Part shown: in pieces, positions 17,168-25,715 of the stretch
Position numbering within the stretch: position 1 is the stretch's first letter
How the letters are laid out: each line of letters opens with the position of its first letter
Origin: Rahnella rivi
Lineage (GTDB): Bacteria; Pseudomonadota; Gammaproteobacteria; Enterobacterales; Enterobacteriaceae
Assembly (NCBI RefSeq): GCF_019049655.1
Contig: NZ_JAFMOX010000064.1
Span: 248,001 to 312,000 of the forward strand
Length of the DNA stretch: 64,000 bases
Direction of reading: 5' to 3'
Notes under the pieces: model-generated
What the model saw: the letters and a program-made list of their open reading frames with translations, nothing else
The model's database searches: none
What the model was told of the DNA's origin: nothing
Made by a program: the position numbers and the translations under genes

Positions 17168-19204
17168 TCAGATATGCCGGAAACCACTGAACAGCGCTGC
17201 CCACTCGCTGTCGGCACGGTAAAATACCGGCGGTTTGCCCAGCGGAGCATCGACGGTTTTCTCGCCGCCGTGGCAGGTTTCCCCGGTCCACAGGTTGATC
17301 CAGGTGTCCTGCGGCAGATACAGCGACCACTCGCGACGTCCTTCCTCATACACCGGTGCCACCAGCAGATCGCGACCAAACAGATACTGGTATTTCAGCG
17401 AATAGGTGTGCGCATCGTCTTCGTAATGCAGGAACAACGGACGCATCACCGGCAGGCCGCGTTGGGCGTTCTGCGCCACGGCCTGTTTGATGTAAGGCTT
17501 CATGCGGGTGAAGACGTCCGTCATGCGCGCAAAATGCGCAATGGTGTCGGCATCGCCGTCAAACTGCCAGTTATCTCCCGGACGGTTGCCTTCGTGGGTG
17601 CGCATCATCGGCGTGAAGGCGCTGAAATCGCACCAGCGCAGCAACAGCTCTTTGCTGCGTTTCATCCCGAACAGGGTGGTATAACCGCCGATGTCGCTGT
17701 GATGTAAGCCGTGACCGCTCATCCCCAGAGAGAGTGCGGCAGGCACGACGGATGCCAGCCCATCGTCCAGACTCCAGTCCACGTTCTGGTCGCCCGCCCA
17801 CATCATCACCGAGTATTTCTGGCTGTGGGTGTAACCGGCGCGCATGAAGAACAGGATTTCGCCGAGCTTGCCGGTTTCCTGCAGCGCCTCGTAGTTACAC
17901 TTCGCCCACAGTGCGGGCCAGGCGTTGTGCATGATTTCTGCGCTGACGCCGTTGTGCAGGAAGGTATCGGTCGGCAGATATTCGCCAAAATCGGCCATCC
18001 AGCCACCACAGCCCAGTTCAATCAGGTTCTTTTTGATGATGTTCTTAAACCAGTCATAGGCCGCCGGATGGGTCAGATCGACCACACCGGCGTAAAACTC
18101 ACCGAACTCGACGTGGTAATCCGCACCGCTGGCATCTTTGGTCAGATAGCCCTTTGCCGAGGCTTCTGCGCACAGGTCACGATCGCTGGCGACATACGGA
18201 TTGATGTACGACAGAAATTGCACGCCCTCCTCTTTCCACCGGCTAATACGCTCGTCGAGTTGCGGGTACAATTCGCGGCTCCATTTCCAGTTCCACATCA
18301 CGCGCTTACCAAAGGACGTCATGCGGATCCCGGACCAGTCCTGCGCCCAGAGGCCGTTGACCTTCACGCCGCCGTCGCGCATGGCATCGAGTTTTTGCTG
18401 GCAGACGTCGGTGCCGCCCTGAATGCCCAGCGTCACACCATCAAACACCCAGTCCGGTAATTCAGGCTGTCGCCCCAGCAGAGCCGTGAGTTTTTCCAGC
18501 AGGCTGATGTAAGTGTCCGCACACTCAAAAATCAGCGTCGCGTTGTCTTCCCACATCGCCAGCTCGTGATACTCGGGCGCGCTGAAATCGAAATTCATGT
18601 AGCAACTGTTTTCGACGTGGCAATAGTATTTTTGCGTGCTGACGAACGTCGGTTGCGGGAAGAAGGTCCAGTAATAATCGCCCCCGGCATTCTCTTTGCA
18701 GTCCGCCTGCCAGGTGACGTAAGTCTGTTTGTTGCGCCCGACGCCCTGCTCACTGGTCCACAGCGGGAAAGGCTTTCCGCGCAAGTCGAAGTAGGAGAAC
18801 TGCTCGCCACAGCCGTAGATATGATCTTCCGCCTGCGCCGCCAGCCGCAGCCAGATGCGGTTGTGCGCCCGGTCCTGATTTTGCAGCGATATCCGCAAAC
18901 GGCCACGCTCATCGCAGGTGACGTGAAGCGTCGCAGTGAGCAGGTTTGTGCGGCTGAAATGGAACAGCCAGCCGTCGGACTGAGGAGTCACCGTCACATC
19001 GCACAGGGCGATTTTCTCGTTCAGACGATCTTTAATACTGAAATTGCCGCGAAACATTTCAATATCGGCTTCTCCGCCGCCAATCCATAAACAGGGGGCA
19101 TCTGGCGTATGCCGCAGAATAAGCCGGTGTTGGTATACCAGCGAAAATTCATTATTACCCGCCGTTAATTCAAGATGAGAAAGGGTATTTTGTAGGGTAC
19201 TCAT
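17168..19204 (-). CDS. yihQ: Sulfoquinovosidase YihQ (GH31)
   Basis: A glycoside hydrolase of family 31 that frees sulfoquinovose from sulfoquinovosyl glycerol and related glycosides. The protein has 678 residues, the same length as E. coli YihQ, so numbering transfers directly. The catalytic nucleophile Asp405 (WMADFGEY) and acid/base Asp472 (AGDQNVDW) are present. The five residues of the sulfonate-recognition set, Gln262, Gln288, Arg301, Trp304 and Tyr508, are all conserved, which distinguishes it from ordinary alpha-glucosidases. There is no signal peptide, so it acts in the cytoplasm after uptake. It is the fourth gene of the operon, with a 63-base gap after yihS where E. coli has yihR. 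Confidence 0.98.
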   Translation of the reverse strand: MSTLQNTLSHLELTAGNNEFSLVYQHRLILRHTPDAPCLWIGGGEADIEMFRGNFSIKDRLNEKIALCDVTVTPQSDGWLFHFSRTNLLTATLHVTCDERGRLRISLQNQDRAHNRIWLRLAAQAEDHIYGCGEQFSYFDLRGKPFPLWTSEQGVGRNKQTYVTWQADCKENAGGDYYWTFFPQPTFVSTQKYYCHVENSCYMNFDFSAPEYHELAMWEDNATLIFECADTYISLLEKLTALLGRQPELPDWVFDGVTLGIQGGTDVCQQKLDAMRDGGVKVNGLWAQDWSGIRMTSFGKRVMWNWKWSRELYPQLDERISRWKEEGVQFLSYINPYVASDRDLCAEASAKGYLTKDASGADYHVEFGEFYAGVVDLTHPAAYDWFKNIIKKNLIELGCGGWMADFGEYLPTDTFLHNGVSAEIMHNAWPALWAKCNYEALQETGKLGEILFFMRAGYTHSQKYSVMMWAGDQNVDWSLDDGLASVVPAALSLGMSGHGLHHSDIGGYTTLFGMKRSKELLLRWCDFSAFTPMMRTHEGNRPGDNWQFDGDADTIAHFARMTDVFTRMKPYIKQAVAQNAQRGLPVMRPLFLHYEDDAHTYSLKYQYLFGRDLLVAPVYEEGRREWSLYLPQDTWINLWTGETCHGGEKTVDAPLGKPPVFYRADSEWAALFSGFRHI

Positions 19205-19267
19205 GGTGAACTCCGTCTATTTTTTTATGTCATCAATGCGTTCAGGAATTTATATTTTTCGCTGTTT

Positions 19268-20509
19268 TTATTTTGCATTAATGTCCAGCAAACCTGCGGC
19301 CACGGCGGGAGCCAGCCCCGGCGCGAGTGGCAGCCGTGGAATAACCAGACAGTGGAGCAGATGATATATATCCTGTTTGCCGTCCCAGACTTTGGTGGTG
19401 ACGCGATTATCGGTATCCAGCTCCTGCCACCACGAACCGTTCTCATAGTCGATTAAATAAGTGATGCAGTATTCCCACCATGTCTGATACCAGGATTCAT
19501 ATTGCGTATCGCCGGTGACGCAATACAACGCATAGGCTGTGCCCATCGCTTCGACGATCGGCCAGCGAACCCGTTCACGTACAATCGGTTTGCCGTCCCA
19601 GCCGACGGAATAGACAAAGCCGTCAGCGCCGTCCGGCGCCCAGGCATCGCGAAGGGTCGCGTGGAACAACCCTTTGGCATCTTCCAGCAACCAGCCCGGA
19701 GGCGTTTCAAAGCGGGCCTCCAGCGCGGCATGGAGATGCAGCATCAGACGCCCCCATTCGATCCAATGGCCCGGCGTGCCGCCATAGGCGCGGAAACGGT
19801 GCGCGGGATTATCCTGGTTGTAATCCCGGATCGGGTTCCACTGCGCATCGAAGTGCTCGTTGACGCGGTACTCGCCCTTTCTGGCGACGTCATGAATGAT
19901 CACCGAAGCAATTCTCAGCGCGCGATCCAGCCATTTGCGATCGTGGGTGACGTCGTAAACAATCAGGAAAGCCTCGACGGCGTGCATGTTGGCATTGCCG
20001 CCACGGTAATCTTCCGTCTGAGTGAAAGCTTCATCCCACGACTCGAGACACATCTGTTCGTCTTCACTCCAGAAGTATTTTTCAATCACGCCGATGGCCT
20101 GATCGAGTAATTTTCTGGCGTCGGGGTGGCCGGTAGTGACCGCGCTGGCCGCGCCCAGTAACACGAAGAAATGCTGATATCCCTGCTTCGACGCGTCTGC
20201 CACACCTTCATCATTTACGCAGGCGTACCAGCCGCCATATTTTTTATCTGCCAGCGCGCCGTTGAGGGTGCGGATACCGTGATCCACCAGCGAATACGCG
20301 CCGGGACGCCCCATGCCCGCGGCAACCGAATAGACGTGCAACATGCGGGCGGTGATCCACAAATGCGTGCCCATATCTGCCCGGACTTGCCCGTTATTTC
20401 CCAGCCAGCCAAAGCCGGTGGGCACGGCCGCCTGTTTGCCGAAATCAAAGATCCGGTCGGTTTCCTGCTCCAGCCAGCGGTTGTGGCTCAACGTATTAAA
20501 CCATTTCAT
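19268..20509 (-). CDS. yihS: Sulfoquinovose isomerase YihS
   Basis: An N-acylglucosamine-2-epimerase-fold aldose-ketose isomerase that converts sulfoquinovose to 6-deoxy-6-sulfofructose. I start it at the second of two adjacent ATGs (20509): AGGA lies 7 bases upstream, and this gives 413 residues, the length of E. coli YihS. With this numbering the catalytic His248 (GTPGHW) and His383 (DIYHLL) and the supporting His176 (GNANMH) are all in place. The fold is an (alpha/alpha)6 barrel without signal peptide. It starts 15 bases after yihT and is clearly in the same transcript. Confidence 0.97.
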   Translation of the reverse strand: MKWFNTLSHNRWLEQETDRIFDFGKQAAVPTGFGWLGNNGQVRADMGTHLWITARMLHVYSVAAGMGRPGAYSLVDHGIRTLNGALADKKYGGWYACVNDEGVADASKQGYQHFFVLLGAASAVTTGHPDARKLLDQAIGVIEKYFWSEDEQMCLESWDEAFTQTEDYRGGNANMHAVEAFLIVYDVTHDRKWLDRALRIASVIIHDVARKGEYRVNEHFDAQWNPIRDYNQDNPAHRFRAYGGTPGHWIEWGRLMLHLHAALEARFETPPGWLLEDAKGLFHATLRDAWAPDGADGFVYSVGWDGKPIVRERVRWPIVEAMGTAYALYCVTGDTQYESWYQTWWEYCITYLIDYENGSWWQELDTDNRVTTKVWDGKQDIYHLLHCLVIPRLPLAPGLAPAVAAGLLDINAK

Positions 20510-20524
20510 CATTCAGTCCTCTGG

Positions 20525-21400
20525 TTAGCGGCGGGCCATCATTTCATCAACAATCTCGCCAAGGCGTTGCAGCTTAGGCGCGGAGATGTCACGCAGCATG
20601 AGCCCGGTATCCGGCAACCCCACAACCGATGACCACACCGCGCGCCCGGCGAGAAAACCGGATGCGCCAGCCGTCATCGCCACGCTGACCGCGCGCGGGA
20701 ACAGCTTTTCATCGACGCCTGATGAGAGGATCACCCACGGCATGCTGATCTGTTCATTCAGCTTGCGGGAGGCGGCGAGCAATGCCGCCTGGGGGCCGTT
20801 GCCGTGCAGTGGCATTTCCACTTTGTAGAGATCGGCTCCGCTGTCGCCGAGTTCTTTTGCCGCATCGATAATTGCCTGTTCGCGGTCAAAGTTATCGCCA
20901 CGACGCGGCGGCCTGACCACCGGTTCGATAATGCTCAGCAGGCCATGGGCGTGGCACAGATGATTGAAGTCTTTCACCATGTCCAGACGCTGTTGCGGAT
21001 CTTCATCGCTGCGCCACAGCACCAGTAACTTCAGGGCTTTGCCGCCGTTATCGCGCACAGCCTGCGCATCCACCTGCCGGTCGATCTCCACGCTGTCCAC
21101 CGGAATGCCGTTGCCGGGAATAAATGCGTCGGCGGCGACGATCGTGGCGCAGCTCTGCGCGACGGCCCGTTGTTCGACCACCTGCCGGTAGCAGAACTGC
21201 TGATCGACCAGAATGGCCGACGCGAAAGGCGATAAGATTTTGGCGGCATTCACTTTGAAATCAGTCAGGGTCTGATCGGACACCGGCGGCTTCGCGCCTG
21301 CCGTCACGAACATTGAGCGCATCGCTTCCCGCTGGTCGACAGCCAGCATGGCAAAACCGCCGGAAGGCCGGGCGATGTCTCTGAGGGTGTAGTTATTCAT
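20525..21400 (-). CDS. yihT: 6-deoxy-6-sulfofructose-1-phosphate aldolase YihT
   Basis: A class I (Schiff-base) aldolase that splits 6-deoxy-6-sulfofructose 1-phosphate into dihydroxyacetone phosphate and 3-sulfolactaldehyde. The 291-residue protein is a (beta/alpha)8 barrel. The Schiff-base lysine is Lys193 in LYKVEMP, the same position as in the characterised enterobacterial enzyme. Phosphate-binding loops are likely at ILSSGVDE and GASGFLAGRA (about 220-260). Start MNNYTLRDIARPSGG, behind AAAGGAAAG. It lies 22 bases after yihU. Confidence 0.97.
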   Translation of the reverse strand: MNNYTLRDIARPSGGFAMLAVDQREAMRSMFVTAGAKPPVSDQTLTDFKVNAAKILSPFASAILVDQQFCYRQVVEQRAVAQSCATIVAADAFIPGNGIPVDSVEIDRQVDAQAVRDNGGKALKLLVLWRSDEDPQQRLDMVKDFNHLCHAHGLLSIIEPVVRPPRRGDNFDREQAIIDAAKELGDSGADLYKVEMPLHGNGPQAALLAASRKLNEQISMPWVILSSGVDEKLFPRAVSVAMTAGASGFLAGRAVWSSVVGLPDTGLMLRDISAPKLQRLGEIVDEMMARR

Positions 21401-21422
21401 TCATCTTTCCTTTGTTAAATCA

Positions 21423-22319
21423 TTACTGTGTGGATTTTTGAGTGAGTCCGGCGCTGGTGCGTACCTGCTCGAGAATAGCGGTCCAGTCCTGACGACCGCG
21501 CCCTGCGGCACGCGCCTGGTTGTACACTTCGCGGGAAGCGGCACCGAGCGGCATCGGCACGTGAAGCTGGTTTGCCACGTCGAGCGCGATCCCCAAATCT
21601 TTGTGGGCGAGGTCAATCATGAAGGCCGGTGACAGGTCACCTTTCAGGACTTTATTCGGCCATGTGGTGGTGAAATGGCCTTTGCCGGCGGGTGTGCCGC
21701 TCATCACCTGCAGGGCCACATCGAAGGAGAGATCCAGCGCTTCGCACAGCACGGCGGCTTCGGCGGAGAGCGCATTCAGCGCAATACTCATGTAGTTGTT
21801 GATCAGTTTGACACGGATGCCTTTGCCCGGACCGCCCGCATTGATAAGCTCCGACCCCATCGCCATCAGCACCGGCGTGGCGCGTTCAACCTGTTCCGGC
21901 GTGCCGCCCGCCAGCAGCAGCAAGGTGCCGGCAATGGCGTGATCGGACGTTCTGCCCACCGGCACATCCATCATGCTGAAGCCTTTCAGACGCATCTCGC
22001 CGATCAGGCTGTCGGTGTGCAACGGATGAATGGTGGACATGTCGATCACCAGCGCAGACGCCGATAAGGTTTCGCAAACCCCGCCTTTCGCAAATAAAGC
22101 CTCACGCACCAGATCGCCGTTGGGCAGCATGGTGATCACAAATTCTGCGTCCTCTGCCGCCTGCGCGGCGCTGCCACAGCCGGTAGCCCCCTGCTTAACC
22201 AGCACTTGCGTGGCCTGCGGGTTCAGATCGAAAACCCGCAAGCTGTGCCCTTTTTTGATCAGATTGCTGGCCATCGGTGACCCCATCTGCCCCAGACCAA
22301 TAAATGCGATAGTTGCCAT
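21423..22319 (-). CDS. yihU: 3-sulfolactaldehyde reductase YihU
   Basis: An NADH-dependent beta-hydroxyacid dehydrogenase that reduces 3-sulfolactaldehyde to 2,3-dihydroxypropane-1-sulfonate, the excreted product. The start is ATG 22319 (MATIAFIGLGQMGSP) behind AAGGAGA, giving 298 residues as in E. coli; the longer frame has no ribosome site. The Rossmann GxGxxG is at 8-13. Arg123 (PVGRTS), implicated in sulfonate binding, and catalytic Lys171 (RVKLINNY) are conserved. It is the first gene of the minus-strand operon and faces yihV across a 171-base regulatory region. Confidence 0.97.
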   Translation of the reverse strand: MATIAFIGLGQMGSPMASNLIKKGHSLRVFDLNPQATQVLVKQGATGCGSAAQAAEDAEFVITMLPNGDLVREALFAKGGVCETLSASALVIDMSTIHPLHTDSLIGEMRLKGFSMMDVPVGRTSDHAIAGTLLLLAGGTPEQVERATPVLMAMGSELINAGGPGKGIRVKLINNYMSIALNALSAEAAVLCEALDLSFDVALQVMSGTPAGKGHFTTTWPNKVLKGDLSPAFMIDLAHKDLGIALDVANQLHVPMPLGAASREVYNQARAAGRGRQDWTAILEQVRTSAGLTQKSTQ

Positions 22320-22347
22320 GCACGTCTCCTTTTCAATGACAGCGGGT

Positions 22348-22424
22348 GTCATTTTTTGATTATCGGCGATGTTGTTATTTGTCTTTTTTTGATCGTATTT
22401 GTAATTTCAAGTCAAAAAATTGAC
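22348..22424. promoter_or_regulatory. Candidate YihW operators between yihU and yihV
   Basis: Three related AT-rich words lie in the divergent intergenic region: GTCATTTTTTGAT at 22348-22360, GTCTTTTTTTGATC at 22381-22394 and the inverted-repeat GTCAAAAAATTGAC at 22411-22424. Their starts are 33 and 30 bases apart, about three helical turns. YihW (CsqR) is known to bind the yihU-yihV region in E. coli, and DeoR-family proteins often use repeated sites. The assignment of these words as the sites is inference. Confidence 0.5.
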
Positions 22425-22490
22425 AGCCATCACTTTTTTAACAATTGGCTTAATTAAAATAAATCCACCAAAAATGCTTAAGGAATAGCC

Positions 22491-23387
22491 ATGATTCGTA
22501 TTGCTTGTGTCGGAATTGCCGTGATGGATCGCATTTACTGCGTGGAGAATTTACCGTCGGAAGGGGGGAAGTATGTCGCTCACACCTATGCCGAAGTGGG
22601 AGGCGGCCCGACTGCCACGGCGGCGGTTGCGGCGGCAAAGCTGGGGGCACAGGTGGATTTTATTGGCCGCGTGGGGGATGACGACACCGGCGACCGACTG
22701 CTCGAAGAGCTTGAATCTCTGGGGGTAAATACCCGTTATGCCCTGCGCGTTAAACAGGCCAGGTCATCGCAATCTGCCGTTCTGGTGGATGCGCGCGGCG
22801 AACGCATCATCATCAACTATCCCAGCCCGGACCTGCCGCAAGGCGGTGAATGGCTTAACGATATCGATTTTTCGCAGTGGGATGTGGTGCTGGCGGATGT
22901 GCGCTGGCATGAAGGCACCAGGCGGGCGTTTACCCTGGCGCGCAACGCCGGTGTGATGACGGTACTGGATGCCGATGTCACGCCGCAGGATATTTCGGCG
23001 CTGGTGGCATTGAGCGACCATGCGGCTTTCTCCGCACCGGGTTTACAGCGGCTGACTGGCAGCAGTGATGCAGAAAGCGGGCTCAGGCATGCAAAAACGC
23101 TCACAAACGGACAGGTGTATGTCACCCATGGCGCAGACGGATGCTTCTGGTGGGAAAACAACAGGCTGCATCATCAGCCAGGGTTTCGCGTAGACGTGGT
23201 GGATACCACCGGTGCGGGGGATGTGTTTCATGGCGCGCTGGCGATAAGCCTCGCGCAACACCGGCCTGCGGCGGAGGCTGTGCGGTTTGCCAGCGGCGTC
23301 GCGGCGCTGAAATGTACGCAGCCAGGCGGGCGGGCCGGTATACCCGACTGTGATCAAACCCGGTCTTTTATGTCACTTTCTGTATAG
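22491..23387 (+). CDS. yihV: 6-deoxy-6-sulfofructose kinase YihV
   Basis: A PfkB/ribokinase-family kinase that phosphorylates 6-deoxy-6-sulfofructose at O1 with ATP. It has 298 residues with an AAGGAATAGCC site before ATG. The N-terminal GGGPTATAAVAAAKLG signature is near 37-52 and the C-terminal DTTGAGDVFHG near 238-248, with the catalytic base Asp244. Lys27, Asn109 and Arg138, which I recall as the sulfonate-selecting residues of YihV, are present. It is transcribed away from yihU and together with yihW (29-35 bases between). Confidence 0.96.
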   Translation: MIRIACVGIAVMDRIYCVENLPSEGGKYVAHTYAEVGGGPTATAAVAAAKLGAQVDFIGRVGDDDTGDRLLEELESLGVNTRYALRVKQARSSQSAVLVDARGERIIINYPSPDLPQGGEWLNDIDFSQWDVVLADVRWHEGTRRAFTLARNAGVMTVLDADVTPQDISALVALSDHAAFSAPGLQRLTGSSDAESGLRHAKTLTNGQVYVTHGADGCFWWENNRLHHQPGFRVDVVDTTGAGDVFHGALAISLAQHRPAAEAVRFASGVAALKCTQPGGRAGIPDCDQTRSFMSLSV

Positions 23388-23422
23388 AATACGACTCAGA
23401 CGCTCATTTTAGGGGTATGGCT

Positions 23423-24208
23423 ATGAGTCTTACTGAACTGACCGGTAACCCGCGCCACGATCAGCTGTTAGCACTGATTGCTGAACGCGGTTACATGAAT
23501 ATTGAAGAGCTGGCGGCGCTGCTGGACGTCTCGACGCAAACCGTTCGTCGCGATATCCGCAAACTCAGCGAGCAGGGATTAGTGAGCCGCCATCATGGGG
23601 GCGCGGGCCGGGCGTCGAGCGTGGTCAATACCGCCTTTGAGCAGCGGGAAATGTCCTGGACGGAAGAAAAGAAAGCCATCGCCGAAGCGATTGCCGATTA
23701 CATTCCCGACGGTTCCACGGTGTTTATTACCATCGGCACGACCGTCGAGCAGGTGGCGCACGCCCTGCTCAACCACAGCCATTTGCGCATTATCACCAAC
23801 TGTCTGCGGGTGGCGCATATTCTGTATAAAAATCCGCGCTTTGAGGTGATGGTTCCGGGCGGCACGCTGCGTCCGCACAATGGCGGGATTATTGGCCCGT
23901 CCGCCACGGCGTTTGTCGCCGGTTTCCGGGCGGATTATCTGGTCACCAGCGTCGGCGCGATTGAGAGTGACGGCGCATTGCTGGAGTTTGATGTCAACGA
24001 GGCCAGCGTGGTGAAAACCATGATGGCGCACTCCCGGCATATCTTGCTGGCGGCGGATCACACCAAATATCACGCCTCGGCTGCGGTAGAAATAGGCAAT
24101 GTCTCGCAGGCCACGGCGCTGTTTACCGATGAACTTCCGGCTGCCGGGCTGCTAAAAGTGTTGAAAAATCATCAGGTGGAAGTGATTAACGTCAGTTCGG
24201 CGGAATAA
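23423..24208 (+). CDS. yihW: DeoR-family repressor of the sulfoquinovose operon, YihW/CsqR
   Basis: A DeoR-type regulator (261 residues) that represses the yih genes until sulfoquinovose or a derivative is present. The start is ATG 23423: AGGGG lies 7 bases before it, whereas the ATG at 23417 directly abuts that site, and the resulting MSLTELTGNPRHD is the E. coli start. The DeoR helix-turn-helix lies at about 22-57 (LLDVSTQTVRRDIRKLSEQG). The sugar-phosphate-sensing domain includes ITNCLRVAHIL, GGTLRPHNGG and ADHTKYH. It is co-transcribed with yihV and ends at a strong terminator. Confidence 0.96.
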   Translation: MSLTELTGNPRHDQLLALIAERGYMNIEELAALLDVSTQTVRRDIRKLSEQGLVSRHHGGAGRASSVVNTAFEQREMSWTEEKKAIAEAIADYIPDGSTVFITIGTTVEQVAHALLNHSHLRIITNCLRVAHILYKNPRFEVMVPGGTLRPHNGGIIGPSATAFVAGFRADYLVTSVGAIESDGALLEFDVNEASVVKTMMAHSRHILLAADHTKYHASAAVEIGNVSQATALFTDELPAAGLLKVLKNHQVEVINVSSAE

Positions 24209-24209
24209 A

Positions 24210-24237
24210 AAAAGGCCGACATGTCTGTCGGCCTTTT
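24210..24237. terminator. Bidirectional terminator between yihW and tyrB
   Basis: An 11-bp stem AAAAGGCCGAC / GTCGGCCTTTT with a 6-base loop and A-run/T-run on either side. It begins 2 bases after the yihW stop and ends 16 bases before the tyrB stop, serving both convergent units. Confidence 0.9.
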
Positions 24238-24253
24238 CGAAGTATGACGGGAA

Positions 24254-25447
24254 TTATTGTACGGCAGCGAAGGCTTCAGCGACCTGTTTCACGTTATGGT
24301 GATTCAGGCCAGCCATGCAGACGCGGCCACTGGCGATCAGATACACACCAAACTCTTCGCGCAGACGCACCACCTGCGCTTCGCTGAAACCGGTATAACT
24401 GAACATCCCGCGCTGTTGCAGCAGGTAATCAAAGTTACGGCCCGGCAACGCCGTTTTCAGGGTATCGACCAGCGTGTGGCGCATTTCCAGAATACGGGTC
24501 CGCATCTTCTCCACTTCGGCTTTCCACTGGGCGTTCAGCGCGCTGTCACTCAGCACTTTCGCCACCACTTTTGCACCGAAATTCGGCGGGCTGGAGTAGT
24601 TACGGCGCACGGTCGCTTTCAGCTGGCCCAGTACACGGCCTGCGGCGTCGCTGTCTTCACACACCACAGACAACCCGCCCACGCGCTCGCCGTACAGGGA
24701 GAAAATTTTCGAGAAGGAGTTACTGACGAAGCAGTTTACGCCCGCAGAGGCCATCGCGCGGATGGCGTAAGCGTCGTCGTCGATGCCCGCGCCAAAGCCC
24801 TGATAGGCGATGTCGAGGAACGGGATCAGCTCGCGCTGTTTGGTGACTTCAATCACCTGATCCCACTGCGCCGGCGTCAGGTCAGAACCGGTCGGGTTGT
24901 GACAGCACGGATGCAGCAGCACGATGCTTTGCGCTGGCAAGGTGTTCAGACGTTCGATCATCGCGGTGAAATTCACGCCCAGCGTCTGCGGATCATAGTA
25001 CGGGTAGGTGTGAACTTTAAAACCCGCGCCGGCAAAAATGGCCACGTGGTTTTCCCAGGTCGGGTCGCTCACAAACACTTCAGAATTCGGGAAGTAAAAC
25101 TTCAGGAAATCAGCGCCGACTTTCAGTGCACCGGAACCGCCGACGGTCTGAATCGTCGCGATACGCTGTTGTTTCAACGCCGGATGTGCGGCACCAAACA
25201 ACAGTTCCTGAATGCCTGCGCGGTACGCGGTCAGACCTTCCATTGGCAGATACACTGACGCGGCCTGCGGCCCGGCGTTCAGCTGATTCTCTGCATTTTC
25301 CACCGCCGCCAGTTGCGGAATAATACCCTGCTCGTCGTAATAAAGACCGATGCTCAGGTTCACCTTGTCTTGTCTTGGATCGGTCTTGAAGCTTTCCATC
25401 AGCGACAAAATCGGGTCACCGGCATAGGCATCGACATGTTGGAACAC
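24254..25447 (-). CDS. tyrB: Aromatic-amino-acid aminotransferase
   Basis: TyrB catalyses the last step of tyrosine and phenylalanine synthesis (PLP-dependent transamination), and contributes to leucine synthesis. I set the start at GTG 25447: AAGGAG lies 9 bases upstream, and the product has 397 residues, as in E. coli. The longer frame adds 28 residues with no homology. The PLP lysine is Lys247 (SNSFSKIFS). The PLP-contacting SGALKVGA (near 105), NPTG (184-187) and the Arg in LIASGRVCMAG, which binds the substrate carboxylate, are present. In the backbone it is next to alr and dnaB; here three accessory genes separate it from alr. Confidence 0.95.
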   Translation of the reverse strand: MFQHVDAYAGDPILSLMESFKTDPRQDKVNLSIGLYYDEQGIIPQLAAVENAENQLNAGPQAASVYLPMEGLTAYRAGIQELLFGAAHPALKQQRIATIQTVGGSGALKVGADFLKFYFPNSEVFVSDPTWENHVAIFAGAGFKVHTYPYYDPQTLGVNFTAMIERLNTLPAQSIVLLHPCCHNPTGSDLTPAQWDQVIEVTKQRELIPFLDIAYQGFGAGIDDDAYAIRAMASAGVNCFVSNSFSKIFSLYGERVGGLSVVCEDSDAAGRVLGQLKATVRRNYSSPPNFGAKVVAKVLSDSALNAQWKAEVEKMRTRILEMRHTLVDTLKTALPGRNFDYLLQQRGMFSYTGFSEAQVVRLREEFGVYLIASGRVCMAGLNHHNVKQVAEAFAAVQ

Positions 25448-25670
25448 GGTATAGATCTCCTTGGTTTGGTTAAGTAGCGCGGCGATCTCACGGCCGGAGC
25501 GGCGGATCAACACTGTTTCACAGACTATCAAAGTTCGTTAAAGAAAATGACAACTATGTTGGCATTTTTCAGGCACGCCCCGCATATAAAACCGCCCGTT
25601 CGTCTGAGATGCTGTTGGGCTCACATAGACCAGGATCATACAGACACCTCAGCGACCGGAGCATCTCAAT

Positions 25671-25699
25671 ATGGCGCAGCCCTCAGAACCCTGCGCCAT
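25671..25699 (-). terminator. Hairpin after the yitT-family gene
   Basis: A perfect 9-bp stem (ATGGCGCAG / CTGCGCCAT) with an 11-base loop lies 17 bases beyond the stop of the minus-strand YitT gene. No T-run follows, so it is a probable 3'-end or Rho-type structure. Confidence 0.45.
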
Positions 25700-25715
25700 G
25701 CTTGTCTCAATGTGG

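Noticed and set aside
24257..25258. Long open frame opposite tyrB (333 codons)
   Set aside because: Antisense shadow of a well-supported gene, with His/Arg/Gln-rich composition typical of such frames.
25448..25560. TyrR box before tyrB
   Set aside because: TGTGAAACAGTGTTGA resembles one half of a TyrR box only; the second half deviates, so I do not annotate it.
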